Shown: one piece after another, positions 1-5,731 of the stretch
How positions within the stretch are numbered: the stretch's first letter is position 1
How the letters are laid out: every line of letters starts with the position of its first letter
Assembly: GCA_021162265.1 (NCBI GenBank)
Contig: JAGGZA010000002.1
Coordinates: 1 to 5,839, forward strand
Source: Candidatus Aerophobota bacterium
GTDB taxonomy: Bacteria > Aerophobota > Aerophobia > Aerophobales > B3-G15
DNA length: 5,839 nt
Direction: 5' to 3'
Translations under genes and position numbers: made by a program
Notes under the pieces: generated by a model
Told to the model about the DNA's origin: nothing
Database searches by the model: none
What the model saw: only the letters and a program-made list of their open reading frames with translations

Positions 1-1290
1 CTTCTCCCCGGATAAGTAGATAACTCTCTCTGCTTTCCCGGGTTTCCTTTTTAACTGACCTGGCTTAAATAACCTGCTTTTCAGGGTTAATCCCAATGCT
101 TCTTCAAATTTCCTTTCTACCATCAAAGGATCAACTCCCTCTTCAGCTTCAACATTAACCCAGGCATTTTTTATTCCATTTTTTTCCTCTACAACTATCT
201 GATAGTGCTCCTTTACCCCTGGGATTGACATCAAAACCTCTTCTACCTGACTGGGAAAGAAATTGACTCCCTTAACAATAAGCATATCATCTATTCTTCC
301 CTTTATATAGTCAATCCTCAGGTGAGTTCTCCCACATCCACACTTCTCTCTACTCCTTATACTGGAAAGATCACCGCTACGAAACCTTATTACCGGGAAG
401 GCACGTCTTGTAAGAGAGGTAAACACAAGCTCACCTTCTTTGCCATCAGGGACAGGATCACCAGTTCGAGGATCAATTACTTCCACAAGATACTGGTCTT
501 CCCACAGGTGTATTCCCTCGTGGAAAGGACAATCCATTCCCGTTGTTCCCACACCACCTGTCTCTGTCATCCCATAGATGTCAAAAACTTCTATGCCAAG
601 ACCGTTTCTAAGCCTTTTTTTCATTTCCTGAGAAAAGACTTCGGCACCAAAAAGTCCTTTTTTTAAAGAGGGGATACTTAAGTTGTTCTCCTTCATCACC
701 TCCATAATTCTAATACCATAGGAAACCACTCCTGTAATTACTTCTGTATTTAAGTCGTTAGCAAGTTTTATCTGCCTCAAAGTATTACCTGGTCCTGTTG
801 GTACTACAAATAATCCTGCCTTTCTCGCTCCATGATAAAACCCAAAACCTCCGTTAAAAAGACCAAATGAGGGAGTAATTTGTACGACTGTTCCTTCTCT
901 TATTCCTGCCATTCTGTAACATCTTGCCATACAGGTAGCCCATTGATCTATATCTTCATCTGAGTAAGTCATCATTACTGGCTTTCCTGTGAAACCGGAG
1001 GACATGTGAACTTCTCTTATCTTCTCCTTATCTACACACAGGTATCCAAAGGGGTAATTTTCTCTTAAGGCTTTTTTATCCATAAAGGGGAGAATTCTAA
1101 TATCCTCCAGCTTCCTTATATCCTCAGGCTTTATACCTCGCAAATCAAGCTCCTTCCTGTAGAGGGAGTTTGACTGGTACATATATTTGACTACATTTTT
1201 AAGTCTCTGTAGCTGTAACTTCTCAATTTTCTCTCGGGGAGCAGTTTCAATTTCCTTTTCCCAGTAAATGCTTTCCGATAATTTACTCAT
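1..1290 (-). CDS. paaK: Phenylacetate-CoA ligase (PaaK-type adenylate-forming enzyme), 3' end cut by window edge
   Basis: This cytosolic ligase activates phenylacetate or a related aryl acid to its CoA thioester using ATP, via an acyl-adenylate. I translated it by hand: 430 codons run from the ATG at 1290 to position 1 with no stop, close to the usual family length of about 430-440. Visible motifs in order are the phosphate-binding loop SSGFTGKP (residues 97-104), GAEVFSQEM ahead of the adenine-binding YGMTE (239-243), RFRSGD with D307 (ribose-binding position), a CxCGR motif (C317, C319, R321), the hinge-region stretch GRIDDMLIVKGVNFFPSQ (from 331), and a C-terminal GKAERVI whose K419 matches the catalytic lysine. 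A GAGGGAG ribosome site lies just upstream of the ATG. The gene follows the solute-binding protein by 25 bp, so they are probably one transcript. The first Thr of the usual SSGTTGKP loop is Phe here. The substrate could be another arylacetate; the family call is firm. Confidence 0.93.
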   Translation of the reverse strand, partial: MSKLSESIYWEKEIETAPREKIEKLQLQRLKNVVKYMYQSNSLYRKELDLRGIKPEDIRKLEDIRILPFMDKKALRENYPFGYLCVDKEKIREVHMSSGFTGKPVMMTYSDEDIDQWATCMARCYRMAGIREGTVVQITPSFGLFNGGFGFYHGARKAGLFVVPTGPGNTLRQIKLANDLNTEVITGVVSYGIRIMEVMKENNLSIPSLKKGLFGAEVFSQEMKKRLRNGLGIEVFDIYGMTETGGVGTTGMDCPFHEGIHLWEDQYLVEVIDPRTGDPVPDGKEGELVFTSLTRRAFPVIRFRSGDLSSIRSREKCGCGRTHLRIDYIKGRIDDMLIVKGVNFFPSQVEEVLMSIPGVKEHYQIVVEEKNGIKNAWVNVEAEEGVDPLMVERKFEEALGLTLKSRLFKPGQLKRKPGKAERVIYLSGEK

Positions 1291-1315
1291 TTCTCCCTCA
1301 CTCTTTTACATTAAT

Positions 1316-2476
1316 TTAATAATCAATTATTTTCCACTTATCGTTCTCTACCGTAACCATAACAAGAGAATCCAGACCTAAACCACAATGGTCCTCTTCA
1401 GACATATTGTAGACACCTGATACTCCTACATAATTTTTAGTATTCTCTATAGCCTCACGCAACTTTTCAGGCTCAGTACCGGCTTTCTTAATAGCTCTTG
1501 CTACAATCATAAAAGCATCCCAGGCATAACCGGAATGAGTGCTGACCGGACCATATTTTTTCTCATACTCCCTCACGAAATTTTGCACAATTTCCCTTTG
1601 AGGGTCATCTTCTCTTAATTGATCAGCAACTACAGTTTTAGTAGAAGGCATAACGGTTCCGTCTGCTGCATCTTGTGCCAGCTTTATATAAATAGGATCA
1701 GGCTGACCATGACATTGAACAAGCAACTTTTTTGACCCGATGGATTTAAAATTTCTGGCTACTGTTGCTCCCGCTGGACCTATAGTCCAGCATATTATTG
1801 CTTCAGCATCAGTTGCAACCAATTTCCTTAGCTGAATGGTCATATCTATATCCTGTGTTCCAAAGGATTCCTCGGCAACAATTTTTATTCCCTCCTCCTT
1901 AGCAACTCTTATAAGGTCCTTTTTCCCTTCCTCTCCAAAAGCATCCTTGGCAGTTATTATAGCAACCTCGTATATATTTTTCTTTTTTAGATACCTGTAT
2001 ATCTTTCTAACTGCTGTTTCTGTCTTCTGGGGGGTTTTAAATATCCATTTTTTAACAGGAACAACAGGAGGAGTACCTCCCACACACATTACAACAGGAA
2101 TCTTAGCTCTCTCAATTGGATTAAACAAAGCCATAGCAGTACTGGTCCGGGTGGGTCCAATAATTGCCTGAACTTTCTCCTGATAAACCAATCTCTCAAA
2201 TTCTGTAACAGCAGCAGAATTTTCTCCCTTTGTATCAGCAAAAATAAGTTGTATTTCCTTCCCTGCTATACCGCCTTCCTTCTCAAAATACTCCTTTGCC
2301 ATAGTGGCAACATACTTTGATGGAACTCCAATATGTCTTGCCGGACCACTTAAAGCAAAAAGACAACCTATCTTTATCACTTTCCCTTTTTGCTGGGGAA
2401 AAGCACCCCCGACTAAACCAGCAACCGCAAGACAAAAAACCAACAACCCCACTACCACTCTTCTTCCTTTTCTCAT
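1316..2476 (-). CDS. LivK-type ABC transporter solute-binding protein (Peripla_BP_6 family)
   Basis: This is an exported binding protein of 386 residues that would deliver a ligand to a branched-chain-amino-acid (Liv/HAAT) type ABC permease. The N-terminus has a basic MRKGRR start, a hydrophobic core (about residues 7-25) and a probable signal peptidase I site after A25. C15 does not sit in a lipobox, so a lipoprotein is unlikely. The mature protein has the type I periplasmic fold pattern: VIKIGCLFALSGP (33-45), GGIAGKEIQLIFADTKG (68-84), IIGPTRTSTA (105-114), the second-lobe segment VAIITAKDAFGEEG (171-184), and HSGYAWDAF (314-322). AGGAG at 2484-2488 lies 7 nt from the ATG. No permease or ATPase gene is in view. 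Ligands in this family include Leu/Ile/Val, amides, urea and aromatic acids. The adjacent paaK makes an aromatic or amino-acid-derived ligand plausible, but the sequence alone does not settle it. It is probably first in its operon. Confidence 0.92.
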   Translation of the reverse strand: MRKGRRVVVGLLVFCLAVAGLVGGAFPQQKGKVIKIGCLFALSGPARHIGVPSKYVATMAKEYFEKEGGIAGKEIQLIFADTKGENSAAVTEFERLVYQEKVQAIIGPTRTSTAMALFNPIERAKIPVVMCVGGTPPVVPVKKWIFKTPQKTETAVRKIYRYLKKKNIYEVAIITAKDAFGEEGKKDLIRVAKEEGIKIVAEESFGTQDIDMTIQLRKLVATDAEAIICWTIGPAGATVARNFKSIGSKKLLVQCHGQPDPIYIKLAQDAADGTVMPSTKTVVADQLREDDPQREIVQNFVREYEKKYGPVSTHSGYAWDAFMIVARAIKKAGTEPEKLREAIENTKNYVGVSGVYNMSEEDHCGLGLDSLVMVTVENDKWKIIDY

Positions 2477-2483
2477 AACTCTT

Positions 2484-2493
2484 CTCCTCTCCT
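2484..2493 (-). promoter_or_regulatory. Ribosome binding site of the solute-binding protein gene
   Basis: On the minus strand this reads AGGAGAGGAG: two overlapping AGGAG cores, the nearer one 7 nt before the ATG at 2476. It supports that start and predicts strong initiation, as expected for an abundant binding protein. Confidence 0.75.
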
Positions 2494-2514
2494 TTTAATT
2501 TTATTTTATATAAT

Positions 2515-2548
2515 ATTTATGGAATTTGTTGATGGCGGAGCCATAAAT
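2515..2548 (-). repeat. Inverted repeat with nested hairpin in the leader of the solute-binding protein gene
   Basis: ATTTATGG (2515-2522) and CCATAAAT (2541-2548) are perfect 8-bp inverted arms separated by 18 nt. A second, shorter palindrome, ATGGC-GGA-GCCAT, occupies 2532-2544 and overlaps the right arm, so the two stems are mutually exclusive. The element lies about 40-70 nt before the minus-strand start codon and is not followed by a T-run in either direction. That argues against an intrinsic terminator. An RNA switch or protein-binding site is possible, but no known riboswitch class is recognised. Confidence 0.5.
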
Positions 2549-2615
2549 GAATTTAATAAAACTTACCTTAAATCATTTAACCACTCAAGGCAAGAAAATG
2601 GTAGGTTATCTGCGG

Positions 2616-2665
2616 CTCTCACCTCATCTAATCTCAGCTTATCTCTACCTCAAAGATCTTAGCTT
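2616..2665 (-). repeat. Two adjacent 25-nt imperfect direct repeats
   Basis: Read on the minus strand, 2665-2641 and 2640-2616 both begin AAGCT, continue with (A/G)AGAT, and then, allowing one inserted base, share TGAGGT and GAGA. The units abut exactly. They fall at or just after the predicted transcription start of the minus-strand operon, where a regulator could bind as a tandem dimer. A short pairing GGTAG/CTACC (2645-2649 with 2600-2604) could also fold this segment in RNA. The similarity is imperfect and purine-rich, so chance or slippage origin cannot be excluded. Confidence 0.4.
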
Positions 2666-2670
2666 TTCTA

Positions 2671-2698
2671 TTTTTATCACACAAAATTTTTTTGTCAA
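2671..2698 (-). promoter_or_regulatory. Candidate sigma-70-type promoter for the solute-binding protein-paaK operon
   Basis: On the minus strand there is a perfect -35 TTGACA (2698-2693), a 16-nt A/T-rich spacer, and a -10-like TAAAAA (2676-2671) matching four of six consensus positions. Transcription would begin near 2664 and give a leader of roughly 185-190 nt before the ATG at 2476. The weak -10 lowers confidence. Confidence 0.5.
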
Positions 2699-2734
2699 GC
2701 ACTCGTGTTAATTTGTTATGTTTTCTCTTGACAA
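2692..2734. promoter_or_regulatory. Inverted repeat spanning the two divergent -35 boxes
   Basis: TTGTCAAG (2692-2699) and CTTGACAA (2727-2734) are perfect 8-bp inverted arms 27 nt apart. Each arm contains the -35 hexamer of one divergent promoter. The symmetry extends one base on each side of the hexamers, slightly beyond what two consensus -35 boxes alone require. It could be a shared operator for one regulator or simply two consensus promoters back to back. Confidence 0.45.
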
Positions 2735-2760
2735 CGACCCATTTATAGTTAGGCTATAAT
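2728..2760 (+). promoter_or_regulatory. Candidate promoter for the aminotransferase operon, with palindrome over the -10
   Basis: The sequence contains a perfect TTGACA (2728-2733) and a perfect TATAAT (2755-2760), but they are 21 nt apart rather than the usual 16-18. A 6-bp inverted repeat TTATAG-TTAGG-CTATAA (2743-2759) overlaps the -10, a typical place for a repressor site. The ATG at 2793 would lie about 25 nt from the start of transcription. Overlong spacing suggests a promoter needing an activator or DNA distortion, as with MerR-family regulators, or that only the -10 is functional. Confidence 0.5.
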
Positions 2761-2775
2761 AGATTTTTTAACCAT

Positions 2776-2784
2776 AAAAGGAGA
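2776..2784 (+). promoter_or_regulatory. Ribosome binding site of the aminotransferase gene
   Basis: AAAAGGAGA ends 8 nt before the ATG at 2793. It is a strong Shine-Dalgarno match that fixes this start. Confidence 0.8.
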
Positions 2785-2792
2785 CAGAAAAA

Positions 2793-4004
2793 ATGAAAGA
2801 TTTTCCCCGGATAAAAAGAATCCCTCCCTATGTCTTTGCTACCATAGATGAAATGAAGCTTAAAGCAAGAAGAGAAGGAGAAGATATTATTGACCTCGGG
2901 ATGGGAAACCCGGACATTCCCACTCCAAAACATATTGTTGACAAACTAATAGAGGCCTCTCGAAAATCCCATAACCATAGATACTCTGCTTCAAGAGGAA
3001 TCACAAAGTTAAGAATGGCAATATCCAGCTGGTACAAAAGAAGATACAATATAGATATAGACCCCGACACTGAGGCAATAGTAACCATAGGAGCTAAGGA
3101 GGGGCTATCTCATCTTGTCCTTGCAACTATAGGAACAGAAGATGTAGTTTTTGTTCCCGATCCTACTTACCCCATTCACTCTTATTCAGTCGTCATAGCA
3201 GGGGGAGACTTAAGAAGTATCCCTCTTTACCCTCAGGGAGATTTCTTTCAGGAACTTATGAATGCTACCCGACAAACCTGGCCCCATCCCAAAATGCTTA
3301 TAATCTCCTTCCCTCACAACCCTACTACCTGTGTTGTAGACATAGATTTTTTCAAGAAAGTCGTTGATTTTGCCAGAGAACACAATGTTATGATTGTCCA
3401 TGACTTTGCTTATGCTGACATTGTATACGATGGATACAAAGCCCCCAGTTTCCTTCAGGCTCCAGGGGCAAAACAGGTAGGAGTAGAAATATTCTCTCTT
3501 TCTAAATCATACAGTATGCCCGGGTGGAGAGTGGGTTTTGTGGTGGGAAATAAAGATATGATCTTTGCTTTAAGAAGAATAAAAAGCTATCTTGACTATG
3601 GAATATTTCAACCCATCCAGATAGCTTCAATTATAGCTCTCAACGAATCTCAGGAGTGTGTTACTGAAATTGTTAAAACATACAGGGAAAGAAGAGATGT
3701 CTTGATAGAAGGATTAGACAGGATCGGATGGAAAGTGGAAAAACCCAAGGGAACCATGTTTGTATGGGCAAAAATACCTGAAAAATTCCAGAGTCTTGGA
3801 TCGGTGGAGTTTTCCAAACTTATGTTAAAAAAGGCAAAAGTAGCAGTAGCTCCAGGACTGGGATTTGGAAGCTATGGTGATGAATATGTAAGGTTTGCCC
3901 TTGTAGAAAACAAACACAGAATAAGACAAGCTATAAGGGGAATAAAAAAACTCCTTTGCGAAGAAAATGAATATTCTATTACAGGGTCTTCCAGGGATAG
4001 GTAA
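2793..4004 (+). CDS. alaC: AlaC-like class I/II PLP-dependent aminotransferase (glutamate-pyruvate type)
   Basis: This 403-residue cytosolic fold-type I aminotransferase probably exchanges amino groups between alanine/pyruvate and glutamate/2-oxoglutarate. Similarity to E. coli AlaC, as I remember it, runs over the whole length: RIKRIPPYVF (6-15), GEDIIDLGMGNPD (29-41), YSASRGI (64-70), the phosphate-binding GAKEG (100-104), FPHNPTT (173-179; N176 near the PLP ring), VHDFAYADIVYDG (202-214; D204 pairs with the pyridine nitrogen, Y207), SLSKSYSMPGWRVGF (235-249; K238 forms the Schiff base, R246 binds PLP phosphate), and VRFALVEN (366-373; R367 binds the substrate carboxylate). All expected catalytic residues are present. 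It leads a three-gene operon and its last 12 codons plus stop overlap the next gene. Related LL-diaminopimelate or aspartate aminotransferases are the alternatives, but the motif wording favours AlaC. Confidence 0.9.
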   Translation: MKDFPRIKRIPPYVFATIDEMKLKARREGEDIIDLGMGNPDIPTPKHIVDKLIEASRKSHNHRYSASRGITKLRMAISSWYKRRYNIDIDPDTEAIVTIGAKEGLSHLVLATIGTEDVVFVPDPTYPIHSYSVVIAGGDLRSIPLYPQGDFFQELMNATRQTWPHPKMLIISFPHNPTTCVVDIDFFKKVVDFAREHNVMIVHDFAYADIVYDGYKAPSFLQAPGAKQVGVEIFSLSKSYSMPGWRVGFVVGNKDMIFALRRIKSYLDYGIFQPIQIASIIALNESQECVTEIVKTYRERRDVLIEGLDRIGWKVEKPKGTMFVWAKIPEKFQSLGSVEFSKLMLKKAKVAVAPGLGFGSYGDEYVRFALVENKHRIRQAIRGIKKLLCEENEYSITGSSRDR

Positions 4005-4485
4005 AACCACTATTATAGAAAAGTTAGCCGAGCTGTTAAAAAATATAGCAGGATTTTATACCAAAGAAATAAGACAAAATGGAGAAAGAGTGGGATTTCT
4101 TGTAAAAGATTTTGAAGGAAGAGAAGGAATTCTTGCACACATAGAATATAAAAGTCCCTATCGAGTTGGAAGGTATTGTGTAAACATAAAAAACTTTGAG
4201 GGTATAGCTATCCCTGCTTTAGAAAATGGTTTAAAGGAAAGAAAAATTCTGCTTATCGACGAAATTGGAAAGATGGAGATATTTTCAGATAAATTTAAAG
4301 AACAGGTAGCAAAATCTCTTGATAGTCCTAACCAGGTAATTGCTACTATTCCCCAGAAAATGAATTATCAAATTAAAAAAATCATAGAAGGCAGGAATTA
4401 CCATTTAATCCATGTTACAAAAGAAAACAGAAATAGCCTTCCTGGTATTGTATTAAATCTTTTAAAGGCAGAAAACAAAAATTAA
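3967..4485 (+). CDS. THEP1-family nucleoside-triphosphatase
   Basis: This is a 172-residue P-loop NTPase of the THEP1 family (relatives in Aquifex, Thermotoga, archaea and human NTPCR). Known members hydrolyse ATP, GTP and other NTPs slowly in vitro; their cellular role is unsettled and nucleotide or polynucleotide kinase activity has been suggested. Family signatures are complete: Walker A GLPGIGKTT (7-15), GFYTKEIR (29-36), GERVGFLVKD (39-48), YRVGRYCVNI (65-74), and Walker B ILLIDEIGKME (94-104) with D98 and E99. The length is typical. No later in-frame ATG precedes the Walker A motif, so the start at 3967 is needed; it lies inside the aminotransferase gene with only a weak upstream GAAGAA purine run, suggesting translational coupling. 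It is also closely linked to the MFS gene downstream, which starts 2 bp after the stop. A function tied to the flanking transaminase or transporter is inference only. Confidence 0.93.
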   Translation: MNILLQGLPGIGKTTIIEKLAELLKNIAGFYTKEIRQNGERVGFLVKDFEGREGILAHIEYKSPYRVGRYCVNIKNFEGIAIPALENGLKERKILLIDEIGKMEIFSDKFKEQVAKSLDSPNQVIATIPQKMNYQIKKIIEGRNYHLIHVTKENRNSLPGIVLNLLKAENKN

Positions 4486-4487
4486 AA

Positions 4488-5699
4488 ATGAAACTGGTAG
4501 GTAAACGGCTTCCTCATCTATCCAGAGAGTCCCATACTCTTCTTAAAATATCTTTTTTAGGACATACCTTTAATGATATGTATTGGCTCATAATTCCTCT
4601 TGTTTTACCACTTATTAAAAACGAGTTTAAATTAGACTACGCTCAATCAGGATTTCTGCTTACCTCTTATACCTTAACAGGAGCCTTTGGCTCGCTTATA
4701 ACAGGTCATCTGGGAGACAAAAATGGAAGAAGATTCATATTAAGCTGGGGATTTTTTCTTGGCTCATTAGCCCTTGTCTTATGCGCCTTTAGCTCCGGAT
4801 ACTGGCAAATTTTCTTTGCTTTAATAATCCTTGGGGTGGGCATAAGCGCCTTTCATCCCTCCATGATAGCTGTTATATCTAATAAATTCCCCCTTAAAAG
4901 GGGAACTGTACTTGGTCTTTTTCAATTCTGGGGATGGGTAGGAACATTTGGTGCAGTAGTTGCTATATCCCTTCTGATTAAGGTATCCCCTAACTGGAGG
5001 GGGATACTTTTAATACTATCTATACCAGGATTTGTTTTTGCACCGTTATTTTTTAAAATCCTGAAACCATTAATCCAGGAAGAGAGAGAAAATAACGATA
5101 AGATAACTCCTGCTTCCTCTAAAAATAAAACAGCCACACCTGTTTTTACCTTTTTAATTTTCTTAAGTGCCAACACTCTCTTTGTCTTAAGTTATAATGC
5201 AGTCATTAACTTTATTCCCACCTACCTTGTAGAAGAAAAATCCCTGAGTTTATCTGCTGCAAGTTATTCTTTTCTGATGGTAATTGCTGCTGGCTTTATA
5301 GGAACAATACTGAGTGGCAAGGCTTCTGATGACCTTTCTCCTCTCAATACACTTTTAGCTTTTGTGGGATTCGGTGGACCTGTAATAATTATCTTAACTT
5401 TTCTGCAAAATTACATCTTACTTATCATCTTCCTTGTAATTTTTGGAATCTCCTACTCGGGAGTGTGGGCACCCCAGCAGGATTATCTTGCAAAAAACAC
5501 ACCAAAAAACTCAAGAGGAAAAATCTATGGTCTTATCTTCTTTGCAATAAATATCATCGGAGCAATAGCTCCAGGGATAACAGGAATTATAGCAGATAAA
5601 TTTAGTCTCCCTGTTGCCCTGAGAGCTATGAGCATCCCCATCTTTTTCTCTTTAATCCTGCTTTTTTTGCTAAAAAGAAAAGAAAAAAACAGAAATTAG
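4488..5699 (+). CDS. MFS transporter, Fsr (fosmidomycin-resistance)-like family
   Basis: This is a 403-residue inner-membrane protein with about 12 hydrophobic segments in two halves, separated by a charged cytoplasmic loop (about residues 190-219, rich in Lys/Glu/Asn). Major facilitator features are the opening HTFNDMYWLIIPLVLPLI (26-43), matching the Fsr-like H-x-F-x-D pattern, the motif A loop GHLGDKNGRR (73-82), FHPS (122-125) followed by KRGTVLGLFQFWGWVG (137-152), and the second-half motif A relic GKASDD (277-282). Fsr-like proteins are usually drug or metabolite exporters, while other MFS members import sugars or organic acids; substrate cannot be read from the sequence. The ATG follows the NTPase stop by 2 bp and has no good nearby Shine-Dalgarno site (an AAAGG is some 20 nt away), so reinitiation is likely. 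As part of the aminotransferase operon, it might move an amino acid, a keto acid or a derivative. Confidence 0.9.
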   Translation: MKLVGKRLPHLSRESHTLLKISFLGHTFNDMYWLIIPLVLPLIKNEFKLDYAQSGFLLTSYTLTGAFGSLITGHLGDKNGRRFILSWGFFLGSLALVLCAFSSGYWQIFFALIILGVGISAFHPSMIAVISNKFPLKRGTVLGLFQFWGWVGTFGAVVAISLLIKVSPNWRGILLILSIPGFVFAPLFFKILKPLIQEERENNDKITPASSKNKTATPVFTFLIFLSANTLFVLSYNAVINFIPTYLVEEKSLSLSAASYSFLMVIAAGFIGTILSGKASDDLSPLNTLLAFVGFGGPVIIILTFLQNYILLIIFLVIFGISYSGVWAPQQDYLAKNTPKNSRGKIYGLIFFAINIIGAIAPGITGIIADKFSLPVALRAMSIPIFFSLILLFLLKRKEKNRN

Positions 5700-5731
5700 A
5701 AAAGCAAGGTATAAGATTATTCACCTTAAGC
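5700..5731. other. Short gap between convergent genes
   Basis: Only 32 bp separate the MFS stop from the convergent methyltransferase stop. A 5-bp inverted repeat AAGGT/ACCTT (5706-5710, 5723-5727) is present, but it has a long A/T-rich loop and no T-run on either strand. I do not call it a terminator. Confidence 0.4.

Noticed and set aside
322..666. Plus-strand open frame of 114 codons inside the ligase gene
   Set aside because: It lies antisense to well-conserved PaaK motifs, has no ribosome site, and its product has no recognisable motif. It is a shadow of the real gene.
1836..2171. Plus-strand open frame of 111 codons opposite the solute-binding protein gene, hydrophobic product
   Set aside because: It is antisense to a full-length family member. 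The hydrophobicity reflects the complement of Lys/Glu-rich codons rather than a membrane gene.
2304..2498. Plus-strand open frame over the signal-peptide region
   Set aside because: It is opposite a clear signal peptide, start codon and ribosome site, and lacks its own initiation signals.
2590..2665. T-box or other known riboswitch in the solute-binding protein leader
   Set aside because: The segment GTGAGAGCCGC superficially recalls the T-box TGGNACCGCG motif, but it does not match it. There is no terminator/antiterminator pair, and no other riboswitch core is recognisable by eye.
2477..2792. Small gene or RNA gene in the divergent intergenic region
   Set aside because: I see no convincing short coding frame with a ribosome site and no tRNA-like fold. 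The promoter and repeat elements account for what is visible.
2828..3088. Minus-strand open frame within the aminotransferase gene
   Set aside because: It is antisense to conserved aminotransferase sequence, with no independent coding evidence.
4922..5176. Minus-strand open frame within the MFS gene
   Set aside because: It is antisense to transmembrane segments and the central loop of a complete transporter gene, with no ribosome site and no motif.
5706..5727. Possible terminator between the convergent genes (AAGGT/ACCTT)
   Set aside because: The stem is only 5 bp, the loop is long and A/T-rich, and no T-run follows on either strand.
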